DNA of 64,000 bases from an uncultured beta proteobacterium (GTDB taxonomy: Bacteria; Pseudomonadota; Gammaproteobacteria; Burkholderiales; SG8-41): assembly GCA_903885665.1 (NCBI GenBank), contig CAISJL010000110.1:1-64000 (forward strand), written 5' to 3'. Under the pieces are notes generated by a model, which did no database searches, was not told where the DNA came from, and saw nothing but the letters and a program-made list of their open reading frames with translations. Position numbers and translations under genes: made by a program. Positions 37,521 through 47,178 of the stretch are shown piece by piece; position 1 is the first letter of the stretch, and every line of letters begins with the position of its first letter.

Positions 37521-38657
37521 CTAAGATACTTTATTGGATTTTGACTGATTTGGTGGCTGCAAATACTCAGTCACCTCCAAATCAAAGCCAGCCATACTCG
37601 GCATCCGCAAGGGTTGCGTCATGACGCGCATCTTCTTAACACCCAAGTCACGTAAAATTTGCGCACCAATACCATAATTGCGCAACACCATATTGTGCGG
37701 ACGACTACCTTGCTGTGGCTGCGCACGCGCCAATAACTCAGCAGCAGTCTCTGGACGATGCAACAGCACAATCACACCACTACCTGCCTTAGCAACTGCA
37801 GACATGGCATCATTCAAATTCCACGAATGTCGAGTGCCGCGAATATCCAAAACATCGATGAGTGATACCGGCTCATGCACCCGCACCAGCACTGCATCAT
37901 TAGCACTAAAATGGCCCTTGACTAACGCCAAATGCGTATGTTGACCTGCTGTTTCGGTATAAGCCACCAAGCGAAACGAGCCATGAGAAGTCTCAATATC
38001 ACGCTCAGTTGCGCGACTCACTAAAGACTCATGACTACTGCGATACTGAATCAAATCAGTAATCGTGCCAATTTTTAACTGATGATGCGCCGCAAATGGC
38101 ACCAGATCAGGCAAGCGCGCCATCTCGCCGTCATCTTTGAGAATTTCACAAATCACCGCAGCCGGCATCACGCCAGCTAATCTCGCCAAGTCGCACCCAG
38201 CCTCAGTATGCCCAGCGCGCACTAAGGTGCCGCCATTTTGAGCCATCAACGGGAAAATATGCCCTGGTTGAATAATATCTGCGGGGCCTGCTGCAGGACG
38301 AATAGCTGCCTGCACTGTACGCGCTCGATCTGCCGCAGAAATACCGGTGGTCACACCTTCAGCCGCCTCAATCGACAGGGTAAAGTTTGTGCCCATTGGT
38401 GAACGATTATTGCTAACCATTAAGGGCAAATTTAGCTGCCGGCAACGCTCCTCGGTTAAGGTTAAACAAATCAACCCACGACCAAAGCGAGCCATAAAAT
38501 TAATCACCTCTGGAGTTGCGAACTCCGCGGCAACGACCAAATCCCCCTCGTTTTCGCGATCCTCCTCGTCGACCAATACCACCATGCGGCCAGCACGTAG
38601 CTCAGCGATAATCTCCACGGTTGGACTGATTGCCAAATCGACGCTACTGTTATTCAA
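37521..38657 (-). CDS. ribBA: RibBA-type 3,4-dihydroxy-2-butanone 4-phosphate synthase with degenerate second domain
   Basis: The N-terminal half (about 1-205) is an intact Rib[53 protein letters not shown]. The C-terminal half aligns with GTP cyclohydrolase II ([20 protein letters not shown]) but lacks the CxxxxxxxxxxCxC zinc cysteines and much of the active site. It is thus expected to be inactive as RibA, as in many betaproteobacteria. The start is a TTG at 38657, supported by CAGGAGGGG about 10 bp upstream. No FMN riboswitch is visible in the 800-bp upstream gap. Confidence 0.93.
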   Translation of the reverse strand: MNNSSVDLAISPTVEIIAELRAGRMVVLVDEEDRENEGDLVVAAEFATPEVINFMARFGRGLICLTLTEERCRQLNLPLMVSNNRSPMGTNFTLSIEAAEGVTTGISAADRARTVQAAIRPAAGPADIIQPGHIFPLMAQNGGTLVRAGHTEAGCDLARLAGVMPAAVICEILKDDGEMARLPDLVPFAAHHQLKIGTITDLIQYRSSHESLVSRATERDIETSHGSFRLVAYTETAGQHTHLALVKGHFSANDAVLVRVHEPVSLIDVLDIRGTRHSWNLNDAMSAVAKAGSGVIVLLHRPETAAELLARAQPQQGSRPHNMVLRNYGIGAQILRDLGVKKMRVMTQPLRMPSMAGFDLEVTEYLQPPNQSKSNKVS

Positions 38658-38927
38658 GGCTCTAACCCCTCCTGTTTAATCGAAATAGGATACTCATTAC
38701 AAATCGGCACCTATGCTGGTCACATATACTCGAAGACTACAGATCACAATCATCAATCAACTTAAGGGTTCTATCATCATTGCCTGATTGATCTACAAAC
38801 GTTGTCAGCCGTGTATTGTCGCAGAACCACACTCGCTAATCCAATGGCGACAGTCTAAATTTCAATAAATAGGCTAAAAATAGTCCTGAAATACGAAAAC
38901 AACGCCACAAAACATACCTAAAGGATG

Positions 38928-38943
38928 ACCAATTCCAATTGGT
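38928..38943. promoter_or_regulatory. 16-bp palindrome, possible operator
   Basis: ACCAATTCCAATTGGT: perfect 7-bp arms around CC. It is 271 bp upstream of ribBA and 520 bp upstream of the amidohydrolase gene, in a gap that must contain divergent promoters. No regulator gene is adjacent, so the assignment is weak. Confidence 0.35.
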
Positions 38944-39102
38944 GATAGCGATTGACCAAACAACTAGAATACAAACAAACAGAAAAAGCAATAACGATAT
39001 ATCATCGATATCTAAACTGTGCGGTATACCATTTCATAAAAAAATCCTCAAACCAAAACTAAAAACATTATCATTTTGAATTTCAATACTCATAGCATAC
39101 AC

Positions 39103-39228
39103 ATAAAAATTGTAGACGCGCCCTATAGAGGGAATGGTCAGACGCTTGGTGACCTAATTAGCGGTGGCTTGACTATGCGCTTTATAGTTCAGGGCACGGC
39201 CAATTCTGACATCAATGGCGACAGATGA
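39103..39228 (+). pseudogene. Remnant of a Bug-family (TctC) solute receptor gene
   Basis: The frame from 39103 to the stop at 39226-39228 reads IKIVDAPYRGNGQTLGDLIS and then GGLTMRFIVQGTANSD. This matches the conserved Bug segment IKVVxVPYKGGGPALxxLxxG; the intact Bug protein of this window has GIKVVSVPYKGGGPALMGVL. Neither the N-terminal signal and beta domain nor the C-terminal third is present nearby. So about 42 codons of a 320-codon gene remain, on the plus strand just ahead of the amidohydrolase gene, suggesting a decayed receptor from the same cassette. Confidence 0.72.
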
Positions 39229-39462
39229 CGTGCTATTACACAAGCTGCCATCAAATGCGCTTACCCTGCCTAACATCATTGCCCAATATCGCGTTCAATC
39301 GACAAGCGTCTCATACCAAGCCATATTGCAAACCTCTAGACCTAACCAATATCAAATAAAAAATAACCAGCAACTAATAACTCATAATCAATCACATCTT
39401 TACAACAATCATCAAAAAACTCATTATTCATTTATCCAAACCTAAGACATGAAAGAAAAATC

Positions 39463-40512
39463 ATGAGCGCAAACTATACCTTTCAAGGTAATGCTTATCG
39501 CAAAATCGAACCAATGCAAGAGTGGACTAATCAACGACACGAATCCGCATTAGAGCCCGCACTTGCAATCATTGACCCGCATCACCACGCATGGGACGAC
39601 AGTCGCGGTCGATACTTAATGCACGAGCTTGCCGCAGATACCAATAGCGGACACAATATTGTTGCCACAGTCTATATAGAAGCAGGCTCTATGTACCGAG
39701 CAGACACTAGCGAAGCAATGTCTCCCGTAGGCGAAATAGAATTCGCAAATGGTATTGCAGCAATGAGCGCAAGCGGCGCTTTTGGCAATACTCGACACTG
39801 TGCAGGTATTATTGGCCATGCTGACCTCATGCTAGGTCATCAAGTTAAACCAGTTCTCGAAGCTATGATCGCTGCTGGTAATGGTCGATTCCGCGGCATT
39901 CGTCATAGTGTAGTTTGGGACACCGGTAACGCCGCACGCTTTGGTCGCAGACAATCACCACGCCATCAATTATTAGACCCCACCTATCGTCAAGGATTCG
40001 CACAACTACAACCTCTGGGGTTATCTTTTGAAGCGTGGCTATTCCATCCACAACTATCTGAGCTCGCAAATCTTCTAGAAGCCTTCCCTCAGACCAATGT
40101 CATCCTCAATCATGTGGGCGGTCTACTTGGCATCCCCCCACACGATGGCAATCGTGATGAAGTATTCGCTATTTGGAAAAACAATCTCCAACAACTTACG
40201 AAGTTTCCCAATTTAACAGTCAAAGTTGGTGGTCTGGGTATGCTTTATTGCGGATGGGATTTTCATCTCCGTGACTTACCACCTACCTCCTTAGATTTAG
40301 CCCAAGCTTGGAAACCTTATGTTGAGGCCTGCATAGAAATTTTTGGTGTTGATCGCTGCATGATGGAGAGTAACTTCCCGGTGGATAAACAGTCCTGTGG
40401 TTATGAAATACTTTGGAATGCGCTCAAGCGAATCACCACTCACTACTCTGAGCAAGAAAAAAAATCACTGTACCATGACACCGCTGCACGCGTGTATCGG
40501 ATCAATATTTAA
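39463..40512 (+). CDS. Amidohydrolase family protein (COG3618)
   Basis: TIM-barrel metal-dependent hydrolase of 349 residues. Metal-site motifs are AIIDPHHHAWDD (about 36-46), GIIGHADLMLG, FRGIRHSVVWD, LNHVGGLLG and the strand-8 motif CMMESNFPVDK. This last motif, with Asn in place of the usual catalytic Asp, is common in one branch of the family. The substrate is unknown; the neighbouring MmgE/PrpD and Bug genes suggest an organic acid or lactone. It is the first intact plus-strand gene of the cassette splitting the riboflavin operon. Confidence 0.88.
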   Translation: MSANYTFQGNAYRKIEPMQEWTNQRHESALEPALAIIDPHHHAWDDSRGRYLMHELAADTNSGHNIVATVYIEAGSMYRADTSEAMSPVGEIEFANGIAAMSASGAFGNTRHCAGIIGHADLMLGHQVKPVLEAMIAAGNGRFRGIRHSVVWDTGNAARFGRRQSPRHQLLDPTYRQGFAQLQPLGLSFEAWLFHPQLSELANLLEAFPQTNVILNHVGGLLGIPPHDGNRDEVFAIWKNNLQQLTKFPNLTVKVGGLGMLYCGWDFHLRDLPPTSLDLAQAWKPYVEACIEIFGVDRCMMESNFPVDKQSCGYEILWNALKRITTHYSEQEKKSLYHDTAARVYRINI

Positions 40513-40542
40513 CAGATCGCCATGAAATCACTTATTCTGACT

Positions 40543-40612
40543 GAATTAGCCTTCATGACTTAGCTTTTATGAATTAACCTCTATTAATTAATCTACATTG
40601 ATTTATCTAGAA
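40543..40612. repeat. Degenerate 14-bp tandem repeat, five units
   Basis: GAATTAGCCTTCAT, GACTTAGCTTTTAT, GAATTAACCTCTAT, TAATTAATCTACAT, TGATTTATCTAGAA in exact 14-bp phase. It fills the 108-bp gap between the amidohydrolase and MmgE/PrpD genes up to 8 bp before the ATG, leaving no recognisable ribosome site. Confidence 0.88.
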
Positions 40613-40620
40613 AGCATCTT

Positions 40621-42021
40621 ATGCCATCACTAAGCCGAACGTTATCTGAGTGGATTGTCAACCTACGCTTCGAAGATCTTCCACCTGATGTTATTGATAG
40701 AGCGAAGGGCCTCACACTACATGCAATCAGCTCCATCTTAATTGGCTCTCAAACACCTGCTGGTAAAGAAGCAATCGCGCTATTTGTCGAAGAAGAGCAA
40801 GGCGTTCGCAATGGGGCTACCATATTGGTGAGTGGTCAAAAGGTCACCAAAGGTGGGGCAGCCTTTGCCAACTCTGAGATGTGTTACTCCGGAGGCAAAT
40901 GGGATACATTTCGCATGCTCACCCACCCTGGCACCAGCATTATTCCAGCGGCATTAACGGGTAGCGAATTGACTTCAGCAAGCGGCAAAGATTACATCAC
41001 TGCAATTGTTGCTGCCTACGAGGTCATGGAGCGCATGGCGGCAGAATTTATTCCTACGGTAATGACACGAGGTTTTCATGCAAGTCCGGTATTCGGGATA
41101 TTTGGCGCCGGCATCGCTACCGCTAAATTAATGGGTTTTAATGTGGAGCAAATGAATAGCACTATTGCACTGTGTGCAAGTCTAGCCTCAGGCAATCTCG
41201 AAGGGCAACGCAGTGGCGGCAAGGCATTGCGCGAGGGTGCGGCAGTACGGAATGCCATGCTTGCGGTCGATTTAGCAAAACGCGGCCATCCCGGTGGCGA
41301 AACTGTGTTAGAAGGCGCCGCCGGCTTCTATCATGCTTACACCGGAAATAATCTTGGTAAATTGACTTATAGCTTCACAGGCAAAACATCTACTAATCTC
41401 GATGAAATTACTGCAAACCTTGGGCAGGAGTGGCTATTTTTAGAAACTTTATATCGGATTTATTCGACTGCTGGCTACAATATTGCGCATGTTGATATTA
41501 CTGCACAACTGTGCAAACAACACGGCATCAAATATCAAGACATCTTAAAAATTGAAGCTGTAGTCAATTGGCTAGAAACACAATATCCTAGCCCAGCATT
41601 CACTAGCCGCAGAGAAGATATCGGCACCGCAAAACCCGCCGGCACCGCCTACTACACTGCCTTCGGTGCAGTCGCTGGTGGCTTTCCAGAAACTCGCGGC
41701 ATCGGCGCCAACCCTATCGACACCGACACCCCCAAAGAAGTGCTTGATTTAATGCACAAAGTGACACTAATCCCTTCACACACCATGACTTTATTTGGCC
41801 CCCGCATCACCATTTTCACAAACGATGGTAAAAGCTATACCCAACAAGGTACTGGGCGCGAATTCGTCTGGGACTACAATGAAGAAGTGCGACGAATTCT
41901 TAAAGCAAAGTCTAGCTTCCCAATTTCAGAGGAGGCCTTCATGTGCATCGTTGACTTCTGTAAAGATCTAGACAAAAAGGATTTGGCAAAAGACTTGATT
42001 GCGCTAACACTCACGCATTAG
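40621..42021 (+). CDS. MmgE/PrpD family protein
   Basis: Member of the 2-methylcitrate dehydratase/aconitate decarboxylase superfamily, 466 residues. It has the all-helical N-terminal part (TLSEWIVNLRFEDLPPDVID; HAISSILIGS) and motifs HPGTSIIPAAL, RGFHASPVFGIFGAGIATAK and RSGGKALREGAAVRNAMLAV. The later TAGYNIAHVDITAQL is part of the lid domain. There is no prpC or prpB nearby, so methylcitrate is not implied; many members act on unknown hydroxy or unsaturated dicarboxylates. It probably works with the amidohydrolase upstream. Confidence 0.9.
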   Translation: MPSLSRTLSEWIVNLRFEDLPPDVIDRAKGLTLHAISSILIGSQTPAGKEAIALFVEEEQGVRNGATILVSGQKVTKGGAAFANSEMCYSGGKWDTFRMLTHPGTSIIPAALTGSELTSASGKDYITAIVAAYEVMERMAAEFIPTVMTRGFHASPVFGIFGAGIATAKLMGFNVEQMNSTIALCASLASGNLEGQRSGGKALREGAAVRNAMLAVDLAKRGHPGGETVLEGAAGFYHAYTGNNLGKLTYSFTGKTSTNLDEITANLGQEWLFLETLYRIYSTAGYNIAHVDITAQLCKQHGIKYQDILKIEAVVNWLETQYPSPAFTSRREDIGTAKPAGTAYYTAFGAVAGGFPETRGIGANPIDTDTPKEVLDLMHKVTLIPSHTMTLFGPRITIFTNDGKSYTQQGTGREFVWDYNEEVRRILKAKSSFPISEEAFMCIVDFCKDLDKKDLAKDLIALTLTH

Positions 42022-42022
42022 T

Positions 42023-42042
42023 TGATTGATTGATTGATTGAT
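42023..42042. repeat. TGAT microsatellite, five units
   Basis: TGAT repeated five times directly after the MmgE/PrpD stop codon, followed by eight T. The flanks GTTGATTGAT (42021-42030) and ATCATTCAAC (42055-42064) can pair with one mismatch, so a weak terminator is possible. Confidence 0.75.
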
Positions 42043-42115
42043 TTTTTTTAATTGATCATTCAACTGATTAATAAAAGCATCAGGGGATTGATGTTGAAAA
42101 GATATAGGCAATTTA

Positions 42116-43075
42116 TTAATCAATCTTAGCACCAGATGCTTTCACTAAGGGTGTCCATTTATCTATTTCAGTCTTAATAAAAATTCGATAGGCAGTAGGA
42201 CTACTTGCCAGCACGTCCATAGCCAAAGCATTTAATTTGTCTTTCACTTCTCGATTGAGCAGGATTTGACTGGTCTCAGCATTTAATTGCCGAACAATAT
42301 TGATCGGTGTTTTTAATGGCGCATGTAGGCCATGAAAGTTAAGCGCCTCGTAGCCCGGCACAATTGTTGACACTGGCGGTGCCGCTGGGTAGCTTGCGGC
42401 AGGTAGTGCACTAGTCACTGCCAGTATGCGCATCTTGCCACTGCTGACTTGCGCTAACGCCGTGGGCAAGGCAACCATTGAGTAGTCGACTTCGCCAACC
42501 AACACCCCCATCAAAGCTGGACCACCGCCCTTGTAAGGAACACTGACCACCTTAATCCCTGATTTGACGTTCATTAACTCTGCAAATACGTGGGCAGAAG
42601 TACCTAAACCTTGAGAACCATAACGTAACTCACCTGGTTTGGTTTTGGCATAGTCGATCAATTGTTTTAAGCTCATCATTGACGAACTGCTGGGCACAAC
42701 CAATGCCAGTGGGAATGTCACCCAAAGACCAATAGCCTCAAAGTCATTTAACGGATCATAAGGCAACTGTGGGTACATCGCCTTGGCAACACCAATAGTG
42801 GCTATGGAACCAATGAGTAATGTATAGCCATCAGGACGTGCTTTTGCTACCAAATTTGCTGCAGTAGTGCCCCCTGCCCCTGGACGATTATCAATAATCA
42901 CTGGCTGACCCCATCGCTCTGTAAGTTGCTGACCCACCACTCTAGCCATCACATCCATAGAACCAACCGGTGCGGCAGGCACTACAATACGGACCGGTCT
43001 TAGCGGATATATCTCAGCCCAAGATGATAGACAACTCAATATAAACATGCTTACGACCAGCAACAATCTGCACAT
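42116..43075 (-). CDS. Bug-family (TctC) periplasmic solute-binding protein
   Basis: Extracytoplasmic receptor of tripartite tricarboxylate transporters, 319 residues from the chosen start. The frame is open to 43195, but the ATG at 43075 is preceded by AAGGA at the right distance and begins a clear signal peptide (MCRLLLVVSMFILSCLSSWA). Mature motifs are YPLRPVRIVVPAAPVG, IIDNRPGAGGTTAANLVAKA, DGYTLLIG, LRYGSQGLGTSAHVFAELM and VPYKGGGPALMGVLVGEVDY. No tctA or tctB is intact in the window. It is convergent with the MmgE/PrpD gene. Confidence 0.93.
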   Translation of the reverse strand: MCRLLLVVSMFILSCLSSWAEIYPLRPVRIVVPAAPVGSMDVMARVVGQQLTERWGQPVIIDNRPGAGGTTAANLVAKARPDGYTLLIGSIATIGVAKAMYPQLPYDPLNDFEAIGLWVTFPLALVVPSSSSMMSLKQLIDYAKTKPGELRYGSQGLGTSAHVFAELMNVKSGIKVVSVPYKGGGPALMGVLVGEVDYSMVALPTALAQVSSGKMRILAVTSALPAASYPAAPPVSTIVPGYEALNFHGLHAPLKTPINIVRQLNAETSQILLNREVKDKLNALAMDVLASSPTAYRIFIKTEIDKWTPLVKASGAKID

Positions 43076-43355
43076 ATCAATCCTTAAGAAGGAATTACAA
43101 AAGTGGATCATATAAAATACTACTCTACTCCCTGTAGCTGCCGCGCAGCGCTCTACCCAACCGCCATCAATGCCCGCCATGATTAAATTAGACAAGATTA
43201 ACCTGCATAACCAGTAGCGCAGAATTTGCAGGGTTTATAACTTTCGAAACAACCATATGGCTCAAAGTTGTCAAAAAGTAGGCATTAAATAATACTAAAC
43301 ACTAAAAAGCTGAAATACAATTCCCGTATTAAAGCAGGCACCATCAATTACGCGC

Positions 43356-43964
43356 TTAGGTGTATTTTAAAGTATCTCCAGAAACCGCTAACATCCGCTC
43401 CACATACCGCGCAATTTGATCAACTTCTATATTGACTGTGGCGCCTGGGTGCAAATATTGCAAGGTAGTGGCTTTAATAGTATGCGGTATTAAGTTAATC
43501 TCAAAGTCAGCACCTTCAACTGCATTCACAGTCAAACTGACACCTTGCACGGTTACCGAACCTTTGCGTGAGAAATACCGAGCTAAGTCCTGTGGTGCAC
43601 GGATACGCAATAGCATTGACTCTCCAACAGCGCGAAACTCTAACACCTCAGCTACTGCATCAACATGTCCTGAGACCAAATGCCCACCCAAACGATCAGC
43701 TAAACGCAATGCCTTTTCCAAATTCACCGCAGCACCCTGAGTAAAGCCTGTAATCGCATCTAAACTAGCTTGAGAAACTACCACATCAAAACTGGACTCT
43801 GTCAGACTAACCACAGTTAAGCACACACCATTAACTGCAATGCTATCCCCAACAATGACGTCAGACATCTCCAAACCACCAGTACCAATTCGAAGATGAA
43901 CGCCACCAGGTGCAGCATCAACCTGATTAATACAACCTATAGCCGCAACAATTCCAGTAAACAC
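43356..43964 (-). CDS. ribE: Riboflavin synthase (alpha chain)
   Basis: Dismutates lumazine to riboflavin. The start is set at the GTG at 43964, six bases after a perfect AGGAGG (43971-43976), giving the canonical MFTGIV and 202 residues. The GTG at 43970 would touch the ribosome site. Two lumazine-binding barrels are visible: IVGDSIAVNGVCLTVV with DVVVSQ, and LGGHLVSGHVDAVAEV with VTVQGVSLTVNAVEGA. It follows ribD by 19 bp. Downstream, where ribBA is expected, comes the inserted catabolic cassette. Confidence 0.95.
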   Translation of the reverse strand: MFTGIVAAIGCINQVDAAPGGVHLRIGTGGLEMSDVIVGDSIAVNGVCLTVVSLTESSFDVVVSQASLDAITGFTQGAAVNLEKALRLADRLGGHLVSGHVDAVAEVLEFRAVGESMLLRIRAPQDLARYFSRKGSVTVQGVSLTVNAVEGADFEINLIPHTIKATTLQYLHPGATVNIEVDQIARYVERMLAVSGDTLKYT

Positions 43965-43983
43965 AACCACCCTCCTTTATGCG

Positions 43984-45066
43984 TTAAATTCTAGCCAAGA
44001 TTCGTAAATCTTCTCCGATTTTCTGAACATCTTCAATTTTAAATTGTTGACGTGCGCTCAACTCCATTAACGGCGGCAATTGAAACATGCCATGCGCTGT
44101 ATCCCCCAGCACACAAGGCGCAAAATAAATGAGTAGCTCATCAACCACACCAGCCGCTAATAGTGAACCATTCAATCGATAACCAGCTTCAACGTGGACT
44201 TCATTACATCCGCGTCGCGCCAGCTCTTGCAATATTGCCAGCACATCAACTTGTCCATTCTGAGCAGGCATTACCATGACCTCGGCACCCAAGGCCCGTA
44301 TAGCGACAGTTCTATGTACATCCACACCAGCTGCAGCAACTAAACACCCAGGACCAAGAACGCGCGCATCTAGGGGGATTTGCAAACGACTATCAACAAC
44401 CACACGCAGGGGTTGCCGATCAGTCATCACTTCGCGTGCAGTAAGCTGTGGATTATCATGTTTAATGGTGCCTAGACCCGTCAATATGGCGCACGCTCTA
44501 GCACGCCAGCGATGCCCATCTTGACGTGCTGCTTCACCAGTAATCCATTGACTCTCGCCGTCAGCCAGTGCAGTGCGGCCATCTAGGCTAGCGGCGACTT
44601 TCAGTCTAACCCAGGGCCGATCACGCGTCATACGCGATATAAAACCAATATTTAGTTCTCGCGCCTGCCTCTCTAGAACTCCAACTTCAACCTCAATACC
44701 TGCAGCACGTAATTGATCAACTCCCTGACCAGTAGTGGATGGATTAGGATCAATCATCGCTATCACTACTCGCGCCGGTCGCGCTTGTAGCAAGGCATTG
44801 ACACAAGGCGGGGTACGTCCAGAATGGGCACAAGGCTCTAGTGTAACGTATACAGTTGAACCTATGGTTTTTGTACCGGCCATTTGCAAGGCATGCACTT
44901 CAGCGTGAGGACCTCCCGCCTTCTGGTGATAACCCTCACCCACAACAGTATCGCCATTTACAATCACACAGCCAACTCGAGGGTTAGGACTCGTTGTATA
45001 CATACCTAAGCCCGCCAGATCGAGTGCTCTTTGCATAAACTGCTGATCGCGCTCAGTCATTAGCAT
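43984..45066 (-). CDS. ribD: Bifunctional riboflavin deaminase/reductase RibD
   Basis: Deaminates and reduces the pyrimidine intermediate in riboflavin synthesis. The 360 residues contain the deaminase zinc site HAEV (54-57) with C79 and C88 in LEPCAHSGRTPPC, then the reductase domain from RPWVRLKVAASLDGRTALAD, DGESQWITG, ILTGLGTIKHDNPQLT and HVEAGYRLNGSLL. In many homologues that motif is EGG, so the Ala may be a variant. It lies 94 bp downstream of nrdR on the same strand. Confidence 0.95.
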   Translation of the reverse strand: MLMTERDQQFMQRALDLAGLGMYTTSPNPRVGCVIVNGDTVVGEGYHQKAGGPHAEVHALQMAGTKTIGSTVYVTLEPCAHSGRTPPCVNALLQARPARVVIAMIDPNPSTTGQGVDQLRAAGIEVEVGVLERQARELNIGFISRMTRDRPWVRLKVAASLDGRTALADGESQWITGEAARQDGHRWRARACAILTGLGTIKHDNPQLTAREVMTDRQPLRVVVDSRLQIPLDARVLGPGCLVAAAGVDVHRTVAIRALGAEVMVMPAQNGQVDVLAILQELARRGCNEVHVEAGYRLNGSLLAAGVVDELLIYFAPCVLGDTAHGMFQLPPLMELSARQQFKIEDVQKIGEDLRILARI

Positions 45067-45160
45067 TGCTCTTTCATGTCAGATATTTAATACGCCAACC
45101 ACCCCACGTCCAGACTAAAACATTTCAATTTGACTGAATGTTAGATTCAGTTACAGTCGC

Positions 45161-45625
45161 TTAGGTCTTTCGCACCGGCTTACGCGCCTCTTTGATTGCA
45201 GTAGTAAAATCGTCAACATCTTGGAAGCTACGGTATACTGAGGCAAAGCGAATATAAGCAACCTCGTCGAGTCGATGCAATTCACGCATAACCATATCAC
45301 CAACACGTCGTGCAGGCACCTCACGCACACCCAGTGCAAGCAGCTCATTACTCACTGCAGCAATTGCACCATCAACCATTGAGGTAGGCACCGGTCTTTT
45401 ATGGAGCGCTCTTAAAAAACTTGTGCGTAATTTATTCGCATCAAATTCAGCGCGACTACCATCTTGCTTAACCAGTTGCGGCATCCGCAGCTCGACAGTT
45501 TCATATGTTGTAAAACGCTTATTGCAAGCAATGCACTTACGCCGTCTTCTAATACTGTCACCGTCATCGCTCTCGCGAGAATCAATGACTTGCGTTTCAA
45601 CAGATTTACAAAAAGGACAGCGCAT
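45161..45625 (-). CDS. nrdR: Transcriptional repressor NrdR
   Basis: Zinc-ribbon/ATP-cone repressor of ribonucleotide reductase genes, 154 residues. The ribbon is MRCPFCKS...CIACNKRF (C3, C6, C31, C34), with the Arg-rich DSIRRRRK between. The ATP-cone begins at [14 protein letters not shown]. The glyA-nrdR-rib order is conserved in Burkholderiales; the gap to glyA is 21 bp. Confidence 0.97.
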   Translation of the reverse strand: MRCPFCKSVETQVIDSRESDDGDSIRRRRKCIACNKRFTTYETVELRMPQLVKQDGSRAEFDANKLRTSFLRALHKRPVPTSMVDGAIAAVSNELLALGVREVPARRVGDMVMRELHRLDEVAYIRFASVYRSFQDVDDFTTAIKEARKPVRKT

Positions 45626-45646
45626 CGCTTATCAGTCTTCAGTTTT

Positions 45647-46900
45647 TTAATGATTTTGATACACCGGAAAACGATCGCACAACACTTTAACAGCAGCGCG
45701 TACTCGCTCATTGACGGCTAAATCATCTGGCGCATCTAATATATCTGCAATCAACCCGCCCAGCTCTACTGCCTCGGCGGTTTTAAAGCCTCGGGTTGTC
45801 ATCGCAGGCGATCCAATACGAATACCACTCGTGACTGTAGGGGGGCGGGTATCATTTGGCACTGCATTTTTATTCACTGTAATATTTGCACAACCCAAGG
45901 CTTGCTCTGCAGCCATCCCGGTTACAGGCTTTTCTCGCAAATCCAATAAAAATAAATGACAATCAGTTCGTCCTGACACAATTCGATAGCCCCTATCCTG
46001 CATGACTTTTGCCATTGTTTGCGCATTGATCAACACTTGTTGCTGATACTCACGAAACTCTGGCGACATCGCTTCTTGAAATGCTACAGCCTTGGCTGCA
46101 ATCACATGCATCAATGGCCCACCTTGCAAACCAGGAAATACCGCAGAATTCAGACTCTTCTCATGGACTGCGCTTGCTAAAATTAAGCCTCCACGTGGGC
46201 CACGCAATGTTTTGTGAGTTGTCGTGGTGACAAAATCTGCAATTCCAACTGGACTTGGATAGACTCCAGCCGCCACTAAACCAGCATAATGTGCCATATC
46301 AGCCATTAATAAAGCACCAACTGAGTCAGCGATGACTCGAAAACGTTTCCAATCTATGACTAAGGAGTATGCCGAGGCACCTGCAACGATCAACTGCGGT
46401 CGGTGCGCTAAGGCTAAACGCTCCACTTCATCATAATCAATCTCCTGCGTCTGTGGATTAAGCCCATAAGAATATGCAGTGTAATATTTACCGCTGATAT
46501 TAAATTTAGCACCATGGGTTAAATGGCCACCATCAGACAGACGCATGCCCAATACCGTTCCACCGGGCTTGAGTGCGGCAAAGAACACAGCAGCATTGGC
46601 TTGAGCGCCAGAGTGGGGCTGCACATTTGCGTACTCTGATTTAAAGAGCGCACATGCACGATCAATCGCCAACTGCTCAGCCATATCCACATACTCACAA
46701 CCACCGTAATAGCGCTTACCCGGATAACCTTCAGCATATTTATTGGTCAACACTGAGCCTTGTGCAGCTAGCACCGCCAGACTGACATAGTTTTCAGATG
46801 CAATTAATTCAATGTGATCCTCTTGACGCTGGGCTTCTTGTTGAAGAATATGAGAAATTTGAGGATCAATACTTGCTAATGTTTGCGTAAAGATAGGCAT
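45647..46900 (-). CDS. glyA: Serine hydroxymethyltransferase
   Basis: PLP enzyme converting serine and tetrahydrofolate to glycine and methylene-THF. The 417 residues are normal. Motifs are [61 protein letters not shown] and the PLP-Lys site [14 protein letters not shown]. It heads the minus-strand transcript with nrdR, ribD and ribE. The 278-bp region upstream (46901-47178) carries its promoter and a 16-bp palindrome but no gene. Confidence 0.98.
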   Translation of the reverse strand: MPIFTQTLASIDPQISHILQQEAQRQEDHIELIASENYVSLAVLAAQGSVLTNKYAEGYPGKRYYGGCEYVDMAEQLAIDRACALFKSEYANVQPHSGAQANAAVFFAALKPGGTVLGMRLSDGGHLTHGAKFNISGKYYTAYSYGLNPQTQEIDYDEVERLALAHRPQLIVAGASAYSLVIDWKRFRVIADSVGALLMADMAHYAGLVAAGVYPSPVGIADFVTTTTHKTLRGPRGGLILASAVHEKSLNSAVFPGLQGGPLMHVIAAKAVAFQEAMSPEFREYQQQVLINAQTMAKVMQDRGYRIVSGRTDCHLFLLDLREKPVTGMAAEQALGCANITVNKNAVPNDTRPPTVTSGIRIGSPAMTTRGFKTAEAVELGGLIADILDAPDDLAVNERVRAAVKVLCDRFPVYQNH

Positions 46901-47105
46901 GATGTGTGGTTTACAGTGTAAATAGTTAATGAATATCGATTAAAAATTGGCTAAATACCTCAGCCCCTAAAGGCATCATGTGACAGCGACAATAAACTCA
47001 TTATCGATAACTCTTCATTGATGCTGCTACGTCCACATTTTATCACGCATCAATAGTCGCACTTTAGCGTAATAGACTACTCCAGCTTCAAATACACCTA
47101 TAGAA

Positions 47106-47121
47106 ATGATTACTTAATCAT
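47106..47121. promoter_or_regulatory. 16-bp palindrome downstream of the MFS gene
   Basis: ATGATTACTTAATCAT, perfect 7-bp arms around CT, in an AT-rich tract between glyA and the 3' end of the MFS gene. It could be an operator or a factor-dependent termination site; no partner is evident. Confidence 0.25.
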
Positions 47122-47178
47122 ATAACTTATTGATTTATATTAAATTAATTAAAAATCAACAGTTAAACATTGGTCCTG

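Larger units (their letters stand above)
38658..39462. other. Long intergenic region between ribBA and the amidohydrolase gene
   Basis: About 800 bp, AT-rich, with no intact gene. It holds the ribBA ribosome site near 38665-38680, a 16-bp palindrome (38928-38943) and a Bug-family remnant (39103-39228). The last 230 bp (39229-39462) are A/T-rich with poly-A and CAA runs. The FMN riboswitch consensus was looked for by eye and not found. A new promoter for ribBA must lie here, since the original operon promoter is cut off. Confidence 0.7.

Noticed and set aside
38658-39102. FMN riboswitch ahead of ribBA
   Set aside because: None of the conserved RFN blocks was found on the minus strand of this gap.
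38842-39224. 12-base direct repeat CAATGGCGACAG flanking part of the ribBA upstream gap (38842 and 39213)
   Set aside because: A 12-base match is likely by chance in this length, and the copies do not bound the inserted cassette.
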